DNA of 64,000 nucleotides, taken from positions 225,964-289,963 of the forward strand of contig NZ_JAUXYL010000046.1 of assembly GCF_030694375.1 (NCBI RefSeq), in the 5' to 3' direction. The translations under genes were made by a program, and so were the position numbers. Below, piece by piece: positions 50,114-59,556 of this stretch (positions within the stretch are counted from its first letter, which is position 1; every line of letters starts with the position of its first letter). A model generated the notes under the pieces. It saw nothing but the letters and a program-made list of their open reading frames with translations. It was not told the origin of the DNA and made no database searches. This stretch comes from Algoriphagus sp. (lineage in GTDB: Bacteria; Bacteroidota; Bacteroidia; Cytophagales; Cyclobacteriaceae).

Positions 50114-50373
50114 AGGCTGGACGCACAGAGCGCTTCTGGCTTATATATCTTTTATTCAACACTTCGAGAAGCTATAGTATAGTCAGTAATCCCAATTCAG
50201 ATCCGAAGATTAGTTATCTTCTATTTCTTTCTATTCAATTTTTTAATTTAAAGTCTCTTTTTTTCTGATTAAAAAATCCGATGACCAAGGATCCCGATTG
50301 CTGCTGATATCTATCGTTGGTTGAGCTAAAGAAATCCAAAAAAGGATATAGGCTTATAAACTAATGAACAAAA
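50114..50373. other. Intergenic region with one copy of a 24-bp repeat, no gene seen
   Basis: This 260-bp AT-rich stretch contains CAGATCCGAAGATTAG and then TTATCTTC (50198-50221), which recurs with two mismatches at 51769-51792 on the other side of the ATPase gene. No coding frame of note or terminator was found. Confidence 0.5.
50198..50221 (+). repeat. 24-bp direct repeat, left copy
   Basis: The unit starts CAGATCCGAAG and ends TATCTTC; GAAGAT and ATCTTC inside it can form a small hairpin. 22 of 24 bases match the copy at 51769-51792. Confidence 0.6.
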
Positions 50374-51636
50374 TCACATCTTTGGGTCGAGCCTATTCCT
50401 TCCTTTATTTCCTTCCAGCATCCAATTAAAAACATTCAAGTGCTTTATTCCACCTCGGCTTTGGGGAAAGGAATCTGTAGTCAACAAATACTTTGGATAA
50501 TTGTCGCCGATCTTTTCCAAAGCCCCAAACTCACGGTCTACAGTTTTTTCATTTTCCATTTGCCAAGACACTTGATAATATTCTAGGTCCCCTGTGGCAT
50601 TTTTGCAAACAAAATCGACTTCCGAATTGCGCGTCATGCCTGTCCAAATCTTATATCCTCTACGCAGAAGTTCAAGATAAACCACGTTCTCCAAGATATG
50701 TCCTCGGTCGGTCGTCCGGTCTTTACCTACCAACACATTAAGCAGTCCAACATCTACTAGATAATACTTCTCTTGGGTCGCCAATTGCTTTTTACCCTTT
50801 AGATCAAAGCGATTTACCTTGTAAAATACAAAACTTGCCTCTAAATATTCTAAATATTTTTCTACTGTGGAGTGATGGGTACTTTGTCCATCTTGCTTGA
50901 GTGATTTGGAAATATTGCTGGGCGAAAGCGAATTGCCAATGTTGGAAGCGACAAATTTGACGATGTTGCCAAAAGCCCGCTTATCATTAATTTGATGCCG
51001 TTGTGTGATGTCTTTTTCAATTATAGTGGTTAAAATGGCTTCCAAATATTCGTATAGCTTGTCATAACCCCCTTCCCGTAATTCAACCCCTTTCGGAAGA
51101 GATGTTTCATTGACATAGTCAAAAAACAAAGCTTCGTAATTAAGGTATTTGCTTGAGGTATCAATGTGGCGAGCGGTTAAGTATTCTTGGAATGAAAATG
51201 GTAAAATGGCTATTTCGATGTAGCGTCCACTTAAAAGCGTTGCCAGTTCACCTGACAACAAAAAGGCATTTGAGCCTGTGATGTAAACATCTATGTTTTC
51301 TTTTACAAACAAACCGTCCACTAACCGTTCAAATTCCTTTACATTTTGCACTTCGTCTAAAAAAACATAGCCGGGAATGGTCAAATCTAGTTGCATGACT
51401 ATGTGCGCATATAACCCATCCAAGTCATCAATAAATTTACGTAATTCGAAATCTTCAAAGTTTAAGAAAACTATTTGGTTGGCTGACACACCCATTTCCA
51501 AAAGCGTCCTGCGATAGAGTTCAAATAAGGTACTTTTGCCACTTCTGCGTAATCCACTGACCACTTTTATTAGGTCTTGATCCTTGTAAGCCAATAATTT
51601 GCGGGTGTATTCTTCACGAGGTGTGTAAAACTTCAT
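50374..51636 (-). CDS. AAA ATPase with DUF4143 domain
   Basis: A 420-aa protein starting MKFYTPREEYTRKL at 51636; a GTG at 51651 is also in frame. P-loop VVSGLRRSGKSTLFELY (about 33-46), Walker B YVFLDEVQNV (about 92), sensor ITGSNAFLLSG, then an archaeal-ATPase-like middle and the C-terminal DUF4143 domain with HILENVVYLELLRRGY and NSEVDFVCK, a PD-(D/E)XK-like segment. The family is very common in Bacteroidota and archaea with unknown role. The gene lies between two copies of a 24-bp repeat, with no operon partner, suggesting acquisition as a single cassette. Confidence 0.88.
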   Translation of the reverse strand: MKFYTPREEYTRKLLAYKDQDLIKVVSGLRRSGKSTLFELYRRTLLEMGVSANQIVFLNFEDFELRKFIDDLDGLYAHIVMQLDLTIPGYVFLDEVQNVKEFERLVDGLFVKENIDVYITGSNAFLLSGELATLLSGRYIEIAILPFSFQEYLTARHIDTSSKYLNYEALFFDYVNETSLPKGVELREGGYDKLYEYLEAILTTIIEKDITQRHQINDKRAFGNIVKFVASNIGNSLSPSNISKSLKQDGQSTHHSTVEKYLEYLEASFVFYKVNRFDLKGKKQLATQEKYYLVDVGLLNVLVGKDRTTDRGHILENVVYLELLRRGYKIWTGMTRNSEVDFVCKNATGDLEYYQVSWQMENEKTVDREFGALEKIGDNYPKYLLTTDSFPQSRGGIKHLNVFNWMLEGNKGRNRLDPKM

Positions 51637-51768
51637 ACCTTTAAGATACACTTAAATTATCAAAACCTGAAAATTTTGCAAGTTTTGATAATATTGAATT
51701 ATAAAACCTGCAACTCTTTGATTCAACAAGAGTTTGCCAGATAGCATTTCAGCTTAAAAATCTCGATC

Positions 51769-51792
51769 CAGATCCGAAGGTTAGTAATCTTC
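51769..51792 (+). repeat. 24-bp direct repeat, right copy
   Basis: CAGATCCGAAGGTTAG and then TAATCTTC, two mismatches from the copy at 50198-50221 and in the same orientation. Confidence 0.6.
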
Positions 51793-51834
51793 AAACTCAG
51801 TCTTCTCATAAATTTGCAGGTTTTGAATTGAATC

Positions 51835-52134
51835 TTACATTTCTTTAAGGATCACTTGAATAGCAGGATTGCCTTTCGCTTTTGTCCATGCGCCCAAACT
51901 TGATAGTCGGACGAAGTGATTTCCTAATGAAATTGATACCGGTATCGTAATTATTCCAAATTTCTTTTGATCATCAACATGTACCAACCCTATGGAAACA
52001 AAGGATTTTTGTTCAATTTTCACACTATGTTCTCTAAGGCTAAATTCATAGATATCAATTCCTTGATTCTCAATTCGCCAGAGTGATTCAAAAAACTTCT
52101 CCCCAGGTTTTCCTTCCTGATTTTTTGACAGGAA
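51835..52134 (-). pseudogene. Orphan coding remnant without a recognisable start
   Basis: The minus-strand frame from 52134 to the TAA at 51835-51837 reads, in part, GEKFFESLWRIENQGIDIYE, then SFVSIGLVHVDDQKKFGIIT and GNPAIQVILKEM. It looks like genuine protein, with ordinary amino-acid mix and hydrophobic pattern, but it opens just after an in-frame stop and has no ATG; only a GTG at 52023 would give a 62-aa product. It may be the 3' end of a larger gene that was cut away. I do not recognise the family. Confidence 0.35.
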
Positions 52135-52161
52135 TTAACAAAAAATTGGAGAGGCAAAAAA

Positions 52162-52190
52162 ATAACCCCCACCGATAAAGTGGAGGTTAT
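52162..52190 (-). terminator. Intrinsic terminator of the large amidohydrolase gene
   Basis: On the minus strand ATAACCTCCAC, a 7-base loop and GTGGGGGTTAT form an 11-bp stem with one mismatch, followed by T7. It begins about 20 bp after the amidohydrolase stop codon. Confidence 0.85.
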
Positions 52191-52209
52191 CAATTTTGAA
52201 AATTATTGA

Positions 52210-55200
52210 TTATTCCTTGATCGAGGTTGTCACTTTCGGTGCCTCTTTCGTCCAGGAGCTCACATCCAATTTCCTAGGTGTTGGTAGGATTTCATCTAAG
52301 GTATTTCCATCGTACACCCGACCGTTTTTCACAACATGCGTGATAGTATTGGTGTTTCGGATGTTTTCCAGCGGATTTTTATCCATGATCACCAAGTCGG
52401 CCAACTTTCCTGCCTCGATACTTCCCAACTCCTTGTCCAGCCCAAGCGATTCTGCTCCTAGAATGGTTGCGACTCGCATCGCATCGAGATTACTCATGTT
52501 ACCGCTGGCTACAGACCAAAGTTCCCAATGATACCCTAAGCCTTGCAGCTGACCGTGTGATCCAATTCCCGCCAAGCCACCTTGTTTAACAATTGAATTG
52601 ACACCTCTGGCGTGCTTTTCGAAAACATGATCTTCCGGAGCAAACCAACCCCCGAGACCACCGACTCTTCTTCTTGCCTTGGAGTTTATTTCATTGAAAG
52701 GAGTAAAGCGATTCAGTTTCGGATCGTGCAGTGGGCTTTCTGTAGTATAATAGAAGTTTTCGGCCCAAGGTCCACCGTAGGAAACCAGCAAAGTTGGCGT
52801 GTATGCCATTTTGCTTTCGGCAATCGTTCGGGTCACATCAGAATAAAGTGGATACACAGGAATAGAATGCTCATGACCGGGGTACCCGTCAAATAGCTGC
52901 GTCATGTTGAGTTTGTAATCCAATCCACCTTCGGTAGTCGGCATCAGCTTCTGTTCCTTGGCAGCCATGATTACCCACTGACGGTGCTGACGATTACCCA
53001 CTAGGTACATTTTGATGTACTGGGTGTTGTAATATTTGCTGTATTGCTTCAGGACACTTTTTGCCTGATCCAAGGACTTGAGGTTATACATCCAGTAGCC
53101 CACACCAGGGCCTGTGGAATATACTCTAGGGCCGGGAACCATCCCTGCTTCCACCATGTCGCCATAAGTCAATACGTCTGTAGTAGCAGTCTGAGGGTCA
53201 CGGGTGGTGGTCACTCCATAAGCTAAATTGGCAGCATAGATCCACACCGAGTTTTTGTGGAGGTTCCAAGTAGGCCACATGTGCGCGTGGGTATCGATGA
53301 AGCCCGGAGAGATGGTTTTGCCGGTAGCATCGATGACTTTTGCGTTTCCGGCATCCAGAGTTCCAGTGGCTCCTACCGCTTTTATTCGATTATTTTCAAT
53401 CAAAATGTCCCCATTTTCGAGGACTTCCGATCCTTTCATGGTCACGATTCTGGCATTTTTCAAAAGTATGCTTCCGCTCGGAGTGTCCTTCGCAAAATAA
53501 ACTTTGACTTGATGCTCATCGGGTTTGTAGGATTCTTTTTCCTTCAGTTGAGCCTTGTGGATACTGTCTGCTTTGGCCTTTTCTTTATCGGTTTTGAAAA
53601 GTTCTTTGATTCGTTCTTTTTCAGCTTTTGCCAAAGAGTCAGCCAGTTTCAGAGCATCAGGACCTTTCGCTTTCAGCGTTGAAACGCTGTCTGCATCAGC
53701 CAGTATTTTAACCTTTTTGGCAGCTTTCACAGAATCTTCAACAAATTCCGCGCGACCGACATCATATACCCAGTGTCCATTGCCAAGAGACCAATGTACT
53801 TTTTTGCCATTGGCTTCCCAGGCAGGAAATTCCCCGCCGATTTCGGTCAGTTGTCTTGAAGGGAAATTGCTTGAAGCCGGATCTCCCACATTGATGCTTG
53901 GAACTTTGCCGACAGTCGGGATGGTGACTACATAAATGTTGTTGTTGACTTTGGCCAAAGCCTTGTTTCCGGTTGGAGCCATCAAAATAGTACTTGCACT
54001 CGCAGGTGTCATCTGAGGTTCGCGGGCATTGGATCCTTCCGGCAGCATGCAATAGTTTACCGCATCTGCTGTCGAAACAGGTACACCCATGATATATTTT
54101 ACAGAGGAAATTTCTTCCAAGCTGGCATGCTCGTGATCATCATGAGGATCGGCAGCAGAACCGAAAGGCGTGATTCCAGTGATTCTGGCATAGACTTTCT
54201 CGTCAGTCCCGTCCCATTTCACACTGAGTAATGCTCCGCCGGGCCCATTTAAGAAAATCCGCGAAGTGTCCTGGGTGAAGTGTACATTGCCTCGGTTTCC
54301 GGCATTCATGATTTTTCGCGACGGCCCCCCCGCTGCAGGTATCCAGACCAATTCTGCCTCAGCTCCGCTGACGCCGGGGCCTTCGGCTTCCTGAAGCAGG
54401 CGATTGGAGCCTTTGAAGACGACGATTTTATTTTTTGGTCCCCATACAGGGCCCATGTATAATGCTGATTCAGTTGTCAGTTTAGTCACTCCACCTTTGG
54501 GAGTAAAGGATGCCTTATAAAGATGTCCTCCTTGCTTTTCATCCCAAGTGGTGAATACCAGCTGCGAGCCATCCGGACTCCAAGTCGGCATCGCTTCGGT
54601 GAATTCGTTTGAAGTCACCCGGGTTGGGTTTCCGTCCGGGTAATTCATGACGTACAATCTGTTCAAGGCAGTGAAAGCCAGTTTTTTCCCATCGGGAGAA
54701 GGGACGGCATCCCGGATTTGAGTGGCAAGTTTGGCTGTTGTATCTTTGATTTCGTAGTTGAAATAGAGTCTTGGCCCCATGGCCAATTTGACGTCTGCTT
54801 CGAAAGGAATCTCTTGGGCAGGGCTACCGTCAATGGCAAGCTTCCAGATTTTCCCACCGTATGACGCAATCAGGAATTTGCTGTCCGGGGTGAAGGCCAT
54901 TGCCGGCAGAACTCCCTGTGGGGCGATGGATTCTTGCTCATCCCGCTGCACAGGATAGGCCAGCCACTTTTCATCGCCAGTTTTCAGATTGCGTAAAACC
55001 AATCCTGTTTTATCTTCCCAACGGGAACCATACGCCATCCAATTTCCGTCCTTGCTGAGTGTGGGGGTGAAAGCTGATCCGTACCGTGAGGTGATGCTGG
55101 TAATTTCACCTTTGTCGAAATCGTAAGTCCCGATTTGATATTGAGGCAATGTGGCATTGTAATTCCATGCGCCTGTTCGATGAGAAAAATAGACTTTCTT

Positions 55201-55839
55201 TCCATCAGGGCTCACAAACGGATCAATGGTTTTCATTGTCGCCGGATTCTCATTCAACTGGATTCCTCCTCCGCCATTTTTGTGGTACATCCAAAGTTTG
55301 GAAATTCTTCGGCCTTTGGATACGACGATGTATTCACCGTCCGGGGTCCAATGTGCACTGGGGACGTCACCGGTTTTATCTTTTGTGATTTGCACGGTGT
55401 CTTTTTTGATTAGGTCGATATACCAAAGATTATCATTACCGGCACGGTCTGATGTGAATAGGATTTTTTCTCCATCAGGAGAAAATCTCGGATGAGTCTC
55501 ATAAGCTATTCCTGTGGTGATCGGCGACGCTTTGCCGCCTTCCATAGGAATAGTGTAGATGTCTCCCATGAGATCAAAAGCGATCGTTTTACCGTCAGGA
55601 CTCACATCTATACTTATCCATGTCCCTTCCTTGGTGGTAAATTTGACTTCGCGCTCAGGCTTTAGAGGAAGTTCTTTGAATTTTGGATACTCCAAGCTGT
55701 CTTTTTTGACGCTGTCGGCGGGGATTCCAGCTGCTATTTCCATTGGGAATATTGAGCTGCTATTTCTTGGAATCAATGCTGCAAAACTTACCGAAGCCCC
55801 AAGGGCAAGCAGCAATGCAGGATGGGTGATTTTTCTCAT
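52210..55839 (-). CDS. Secreted amidohydrolase with N-terminal TolB-like beta-propeller
   Basis: A 1209-aa exported protein. A signal peptide (about 1-21) is followed by a long WD40-like PD40/TolB propeller (about 55-690) with repeated phrases such as PRFSPDGEKILFTSDRAG, FVSPDGKKVYFSHRTG and PTWSPDGSQLVFTTWDE. A lysine-rich charged linker (about 725-780) leads to an amidohydrolase domain (about 795-1190) with the metal-binding pair in FIDTHAHMW and the C-terminal EAGKLADLVIMDKNPL. Such fusions are found in Bacteroidota and may be secreted peptidases or imidazolonepropionase-like hydrolases; the substrate is unknown. It is a single gene with its own terminator. Confidence 0.88.
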   Translation of the reverse strand: MRKITHPALLLALGASVSFAALIPRNSSSIFPMEIAAGIPADSVKKDSLEYPKFKELPLKPEREVKFTTKEGTWISIDVSPDGKTIAFDLMGDIYTIPMEGGKASPITTGIAYETHPRFSPDGEKILFTSDRAGNDNLWYIDLIKKDTVQITKDKTGDVPSAHWTPDGEYIVVSKGRRISKLWMYHKNGGGGIQLNENPATMKTIDPFVSPDGKKVYFSHRTGAWNYNATLPQYQIGTYDFDKGEITSITSRYGSAFTPTLSKDGNWMAYGSRWEDKTGLVLRNLKTGDEKWLAYPVQRDEQESIAPQGVLPAMAFTPDSKFLIASYGGKIWKLAIDGSPAQEIPFEADVKLAMGPRLYFNYEIKDTTAKLATQIRDAVPSPDGKKLAFTALNRLYVMNYPDGNPTRVTSNEFTEAMPTWSPDGSQLVFTTWDEKQGGHLYKASFTPKGGVTKLTTESALYMGPVWGPKNKIVVFKGSNRLLQEAEGPGVSGAEAELVWIPAAGGPSRKIMNAGNRGNVHFTQDTSRIFLNGPGGALLSVKWDGTDEKVYARITGITPFGSAADPHDDHEHASLEEISSVKYIMGVPVSTADAVNYCMLPEGSNAREPQMTPASASTILMAPTGNKALAKVNNNIYVVTIPTVGKVPSINVGDPASSNFPSRQLTEIGGEFPAWEANGKKVHWSLGNGHWVYDVGRAEFVEDSVKAAKKVKILADADSVSTLKAKGPDALKLADSLAKAEKERIKELFKTDKEKAKADSIHKAQLKEKESYKPDEHQVKVYFAKDTPSGSILLKNARIVTMKGSEVLENGDILIENNRIKAVGATGTLDAGNAKVIDATGKTISPGFIDTHAHMWPTWNLHKNSVWIYAANLAYGVTTTRDPQTATTDVLTYGDMVEAGMVPGPRVYSTGPGVGYWMYNLKSLDQAKSVLKQYSKYYNTQYIKMYLVGNRQHRQWVIMAAKEQKLMPTTEGGLDYKLNMTQLFDGYPGHEHSIPVYPLYSDVTRTIAESKMAYTPTLLVSYGGPWAENFYYTTESPLHDPKLNRFTPFNEINSKARRRVGGLGGWFAPEDHVFEKHARGVNSIVKQGGLAGIGSHGQLQGLGYHWELWSVASGNMSNLDAMRVATILGAESLGLDKELGSIEAGKLADLVIMDKNPLENIRNTNTITHVVKNGRVYDGNTLDEILPTPRKLDVSSWTKEAPKVTTSIKE

Positions 55840-55990
55840 ATGATTTTATTTGGGCAATTAATCTACTGGGAATCTTTGGTTTTATGCAACTATTAAGACT
55901 CAAGTCATTCCAAATAGATCGTATTCGGACATTTTTAAAGAGATTTTGATTCAAAGAGCAGCCGTGCTCAAGGGACAATGAATGGTGAAA

Positions 55991-56734
55991 CTACTTCTTC
56001 GAATTAGTAAGCTCTGCATCAAGTAGTTCAAGAAGGTTATCCATTGGGGGGAAAAGGCTTTCTAATCGGGTTTTTGTGACAGCTGTGTTTCTTTTGTGCA
56101 GTTGGATTAACTGTAAAAATCTGTCATCGTAAATCACTTTGGGATCAGCTATTCTGTTTTGAATGGATTTTTCGCCGTTCCCCAATTTGACGATGACTCT
56201 TTCGGTGAGTGCCTCTACAAGTTCTTTTTCGATGGCGTCTGAGTCACTTAGCCCCTCAAAAATCTTTTCACTTCTGGGGATCCAAAATTCATAGATGTCG
56301 GCCATTTTGGACCGGATCGAATCGTCGGAAATTTTATCAATTCCACCTGATTTGATCGATCCATAGGCACCGGAATTATACTGAAAAAGGATGTCAAATC
56401 GTAAGTTGGAAAAATATTTATTCAGGGTGTCGGGATTTTCTTCTTTGTTCTCTACCATAAACAACAGCCGATTTGATGCATTTTGCTTGGTGGTTAATCG
56501 GGGAATCTGTGAAGAAAAATACCTTCTGTCTTTTTCCAAAGTTGATTTAAGCTCTTTAAGCATTTTCAGTTCGTAAACCCGTGTTTTGCGAAGCTCATTC
56601 CAGGTATTGATCTGAAGTGCGATCAAAATCCCAATCACGACCAAAAAAATCTCGCCGATTGCATAGGCGAGATATTGAGTTATTTTTTGCTGTTGGAGGA
56701 GTGATTGGCGGATTTTTCGGAATAGAGAGATCAT
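55991..56734 (-). CDS. DUF6090 family membrane protein
   Basis: A 247-aa protein with one N-terminal membrane segment in the family signature YAIGEIFLVVIGILIALQIN (about 24-43), followed by WNELRKTRVYELKMLKELK and a helical extracytoplasmic region. DUF6090 proteins are common in Bacteroidota and often occur in runs; their role is unknown. It lies 18 bp after the receiver-cyclase gene, at the end of the signalling operon, and may be co-transcribed with it. Confidence 0.82.
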   Translation of the reverse strand: MISLFRKIRQSLLQQQKITQYLAYAIGEIFLVVIGILIALQINTWNELRKTRVYELKMLKELKSTLEKDRRYFSSQIPRLTTKQNASNRLLFMVENKEENPDTLNKYFSNLRFDILFQYNSGAYGSIKSGGIDKISDDSIRSKMADIYEFWIPRSEKIFEGLSDSDAIEKELVEALTERVIVKLGNGEKSIQNRIADPKVIYDDRFLQLIQLHKRNTAVTKTRLESLFPPMDNLLELLDAELTNSKK

Positions 56735-56752
56735 ATTCGCTGAGAAAGGTTT

Positions 56753-57793
56753 CTACTTGCTCACTTCATATACTGTGACTGGATTTGCTTTATTTTTCAA
56801 GGCCATTTCCCCTATTCGATTAAAAGCAAATTTGTCAGGTATCTGTGTCTGACAGTGTTCCATGATTAGAATCTGCCCTGGGTTTGCTTTTGCCTGAAGG
56901 CGTGCTGCAACATTGACCGTATCTCCAATCACAGTGTAATCCAGGCGTTTTAGGGATTTTGAGCCGATATTTCCAGAAACCATTTCCCCGGAGTTGATGC
57001 CGATGGACACTTGTGGTTTGAAATGAGTTGCTTCCGAATATTCGGGAATTGCCTCCATTTTGTCCCGAATAGCAATGCAGCTGGAGATGGCTCTTTCCAG
57101 ATGATTTGGTCCTTGGTAGACGGCCATTACCGCATCTCCGATGAACTTATCCACACTTCCTTTTTCATCAATAATCTCCCGGACCATCAGGTCAAAATAC
57201 TCATTGAGCAAGCCCACCACGGTATTTGGGTCTTCATTTTCTGAAATTTTTGTAAACCCACAAAGGTCAACGAAAGCGACGGTCCCAACGATGGTTTCAT
57301 TTTCCATCAAGGCAGATTCAATTTCTTTGCCACCCATGAAATTCAGTACGGTCTCATCAACATACATTCTCAGGATATCGTTTTCCCGGATTGCTTTGAT
57401 GTTGGACTTGATCTGATTGATATAATTCAGCGTTTTTTCCACGGTAATTTCCAAATCCTGAAAATCCACAGGCTTAGTCACAAAGTCAAAAGCCCCCAAA
57501 TTCATCGCTTTTCGGATGTTTTCCATGTCGCCATAGGCCGAAATGATCACAGTTTTCAGCAAGGGATTTTGTTCCTTGGTGTTAGAAAGCAGGGTCAATC
57601 CATCCATCACGGGCATGTTGATATCGCTGAGGATCATGTCCATGTCAGGGTGCTCCTTCAAGGTGTCAAGAGCAAGCTGGCCATTGAGCGCAAAAAACAT
57701 TTCGTACTCACCCGAGCGAATTTTTTGTCTGTACTTCTGGCGGAAGAGCATCTCCAAATCTTCCTCATCATCCACTACCAGGATTTTTGCCAT
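56753..57793 (-). CDS. Response regulator fused to a class III adenylate/guanylate cyclase
   Basis: A 346-aa protein. The N-terminal receiver (about 1-125) starts ILVVDDEEDLEMLF and has its phospho-acceptor Asp in ILSDINMPVMDG. A short coiled linker leads to a class III cyclase domain (about 165-340) with VAFVDLCGFTKISE (first metal Asp), DKFIGDAVMAVYQGP (second) and DYTVIGDTVNVAARLQ (substrate region). It should make cAMP or cGMP when the receiver is phosphorylated. It starts 1 bp after the preceding receiver gene, so the partner kinase is almost certainly one of the two histidine kinases upstream in the operon. Confidence 0.92.
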   Translation of the reverse strand: MAKILVVDDEEDLEMLFRQKYRQKIRSGEYEMFFALNGQLALDTLKEHPDMDMILSDINMPVMDGLTLLSNTKEQNPLLKTVIISAYGDMENIRKAMNLGAFDFVTKPVDFQDLEITVEKTLNYINQIKSNIKAIRENDILRMYVDETVLNFMGGKEIESALMENETIVGTVAFVDLCGFTKISENEDPNTVVGLLNEYFDLMVREIIDEKGSVDKFIGDAVMAVYQGPNHLERAISSCIAIRDKMEAIPEYSEATHFKPQVSIGINSGEMVSGNIGSKSLKRLDYTVIGDTVNVAARLQAKANPGQILIMEHCQTQIPDKFAFNRIGEMALKNKANPVTVYEVSK

Positions 57794-57794
57794 T

Positions 57795-58175
57795 CTATTT
57801 GTCGGTAAGCAATTCTGCTATTTCATTTTTGAGGGATTCGAAATCTACGGGTTTGGTAAAAAAGCCCTTTGCGCCAGATTTTATGGCTTTGTTGTAGTTT
57901 TCCTTGTCCCCATAGGCCGAGATCATACTGACCTGTATATGGGGAAATCGGCTTTTAATATTTTCCAAAAGTTCTAGTCCGCTCATTCCTGGCATATTGA
58001 TATCCGAAAAGACGTATACGACATCGGGCGATCCGGACCGTCCTAAATATTCCAAAGCTTCCTGTCCCGAAAAAGCAAATTCTACTTCCAATAGCTTGCT
58101 TTTAATTTCTCTTCTGAATTTTTGCAGAAACATGATTTCTACATCCTGTTCATCATCTACGATTAAAATTTTCAT
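57795..58175 (-). CDS. Single-domain response regulator
   Basis: A 126-aa receiver with no output domain. KILIVDDEQDVEIMF gives the acidic pocket, YVFSDINMPGMSG the phospho-acceptor Asp, SMISAYGD the Thr/Ser position and KGFFTKPVDFESL the lysine. It is a close paralogue of the receiver at 59557-59937 (both share FSDINMPGMSGLELL and AKGFFTKPVDFE). It may shuttle phosphate or buffer the kinases. It lies 10 bp after the smaller histidine kinase gene. Confidence 0.92.
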   Translation of the reverse strand: MKILIVDDEQDVEIMFLQKFRREIKSKLLEVEFAFSGQEALEYLGRSGSPDVVYVFSDINMPGMSGLELLENIKSRFPHIQVSMISAYGDKENYNKAIKSGAKGFFTKPVDFESLKNEIAELLTDK

Positions 58176-58185
58176 GTGAAAAAAG

Positions 58186-59517
58186 TTAGGTTTTATTAAT
58201 AGGTAATTCTATTGTGAATCTGGTAAATACCCCTACCGTCGATTCAATTTCCAACGTGCCTAGATGGGATTTGATAATATCATGGGTGATACTCAGTCCT
58301 AATCCAGTTCCCTCTGTACCTTTCTTGGTTGTAAAAAAAGGCATTAAAAGTTTGTCACGTATGTCTTCCGGAACACCCGGTCCATTGTCTTCTACCACTA
58401 CCAAAACTCTGTTGGTTAAGTTCTTGGTTCTGATTTCTAATTTAGCTTTATAATTTGATCCTACCATACTTATTTTGTCGCGCATAGCATCAAAAGCGTT
58501 TTTTATCAAATTGAGAACCACCCGACTAAAGTCCTCAGCGTTTAAAGTGATCAACCCAAGATTTTCGTCCAAATCCAAATGGATTTCTACATTGATCGGA
58601 TTGGGACTGGCTCTCATTCCATGAAAGGCCAAATTTGAATATTCCTTAATCAGCGCATTGAGGTCGGTGGGCTCCACAGTTCCTGAGCCGCCTCTGGAAT
58701 GCATCAGCATTGACTTGACGATACTGTCTGCCCGAGATCCATGATGCCGGATTTTCCCAAGATTGGATTTGACATCCTCTAAAAGTTCCTGAATGTTTTC
58801 CTTTTCCGAGCTGTCTTGTAGTTTTTCCAATTCTTCGGCAATCTCATCTATAAAATCCTGACTGAGTTCCGAGAAATTGTTTACAAAGTTTAGCGGATTC
58901 TTGATTTCATGAGCAATGCCAGCGGTCAGCTGCCCCAAAGAAGCGAGTTTCTCTTGCTGTAAAAGTTGAGTTTGGGTTTCTTTCAGCGTAAGAATTGCTT
59001 GTTTGAGCTCAGCGTTTTTTTGGATAAGGTCAGCAGTTTTTTCATCCACCAGCTTTTGCAAGGCCTCATTTTTCTTGACCAATTCATTTCTATGCCAAGT
59101 GTCTCTCTCCGAATCTACAGCCTGTGAGCCATGCCAATGAACCAATTTCCAGTTCTGATCAAGATATTCAAAGACAGTACTAAACCGCAAAGGAAGTACG
59201 TTTTCATCGCTTTCGGTTTTAATGGTAATGATGAAGTCATGAGAAAAATAGGCTGCATTTTCGTTTGCAAAAATCCGTTGGTGGATCAAACTTGTGTTAA
59301 ATCGAATCGCTATTTCTCTGGATTGCTCCCGCTGATCTTCCAATAATTTTTTGAAACCTTCAAGTCCAGTTATTTTCTCATCCACGGTCGTGCCAAATCC
59401 CATTACATCAGAAACAACATAATCGCCTATGGTGTCCAAAAGGAAATCATCCGTGACAGTCATGTCAAGGACTTTTTGAAGTGCTTCAGACAAAAGTTTC
59501 TCTTTCAGGGAGTCCAT
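58186..59517 (-). CDS. Sensor histidine kinase with N-terminal NTF2/SnoaL-like domain
   Basis: A 443-aa soluble kinase with no membrane segment. The N-terminal region (about 1-135, ending FEYLDQNWKLVHWHGSQ) looks like an NTF2/SnoaL-like fold, followed by a coiled coil (about 145-195), HisKA with the phospho-acceptor His in GIAHEIKNPLNFVNNF (about 210) and HATPase_c with EDNGPGVPEDIRDKLL, FFTTKKGTEGTGLGLS. The kinase core is very similar to that of the neighbouring 1083-aa kinase, indicating duplication. It probably senses a cytoplasmic signal and serves the same receivers. Confidence 0.9.
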   Translation of the reverse strand: MDSLKEKLLSEALQKVLDMTVTDDFLLDTIGDYVVSDVMGFGTTVDEKITGLEGFKKLLEDQREQSREIAIRFNTSLIHQRIFANENAAYFSHDFIITIKTESDENVLPLRFSTVFEYLDQNWKLVHWHGSQAVDSERDTWHRNELVKKNEALQKLVDEKTADLIQKNAELKQAILTLKETQTQLLQQEKLASLGQLTAGIAHEIKNPLNFVNNFSELSQDFIDEIAEELEKLQDSSEKENIQELLEDVKSNLGKIRHHGSRADSIVKSMLMHSRGGSGTVEPTDLNALIKEYSNLAFHGMRASPNPINVEIHLDLDENLGLITLNAEDFSRVVLNLIKNAFDAMRDKISMVGSNYKAKLEIRTKNLTNRVLVVVEDNGPGVPEDIRDKLLMPFFTTKKGTEGTGLGLSITHDIIKSHLGTLEIESTVGVFTRFTIELPINKT

Positions 59518-59556
59518 AATTTTCCTTTTTTGGAAATTGAGTGGGGGAAAGCCTCC

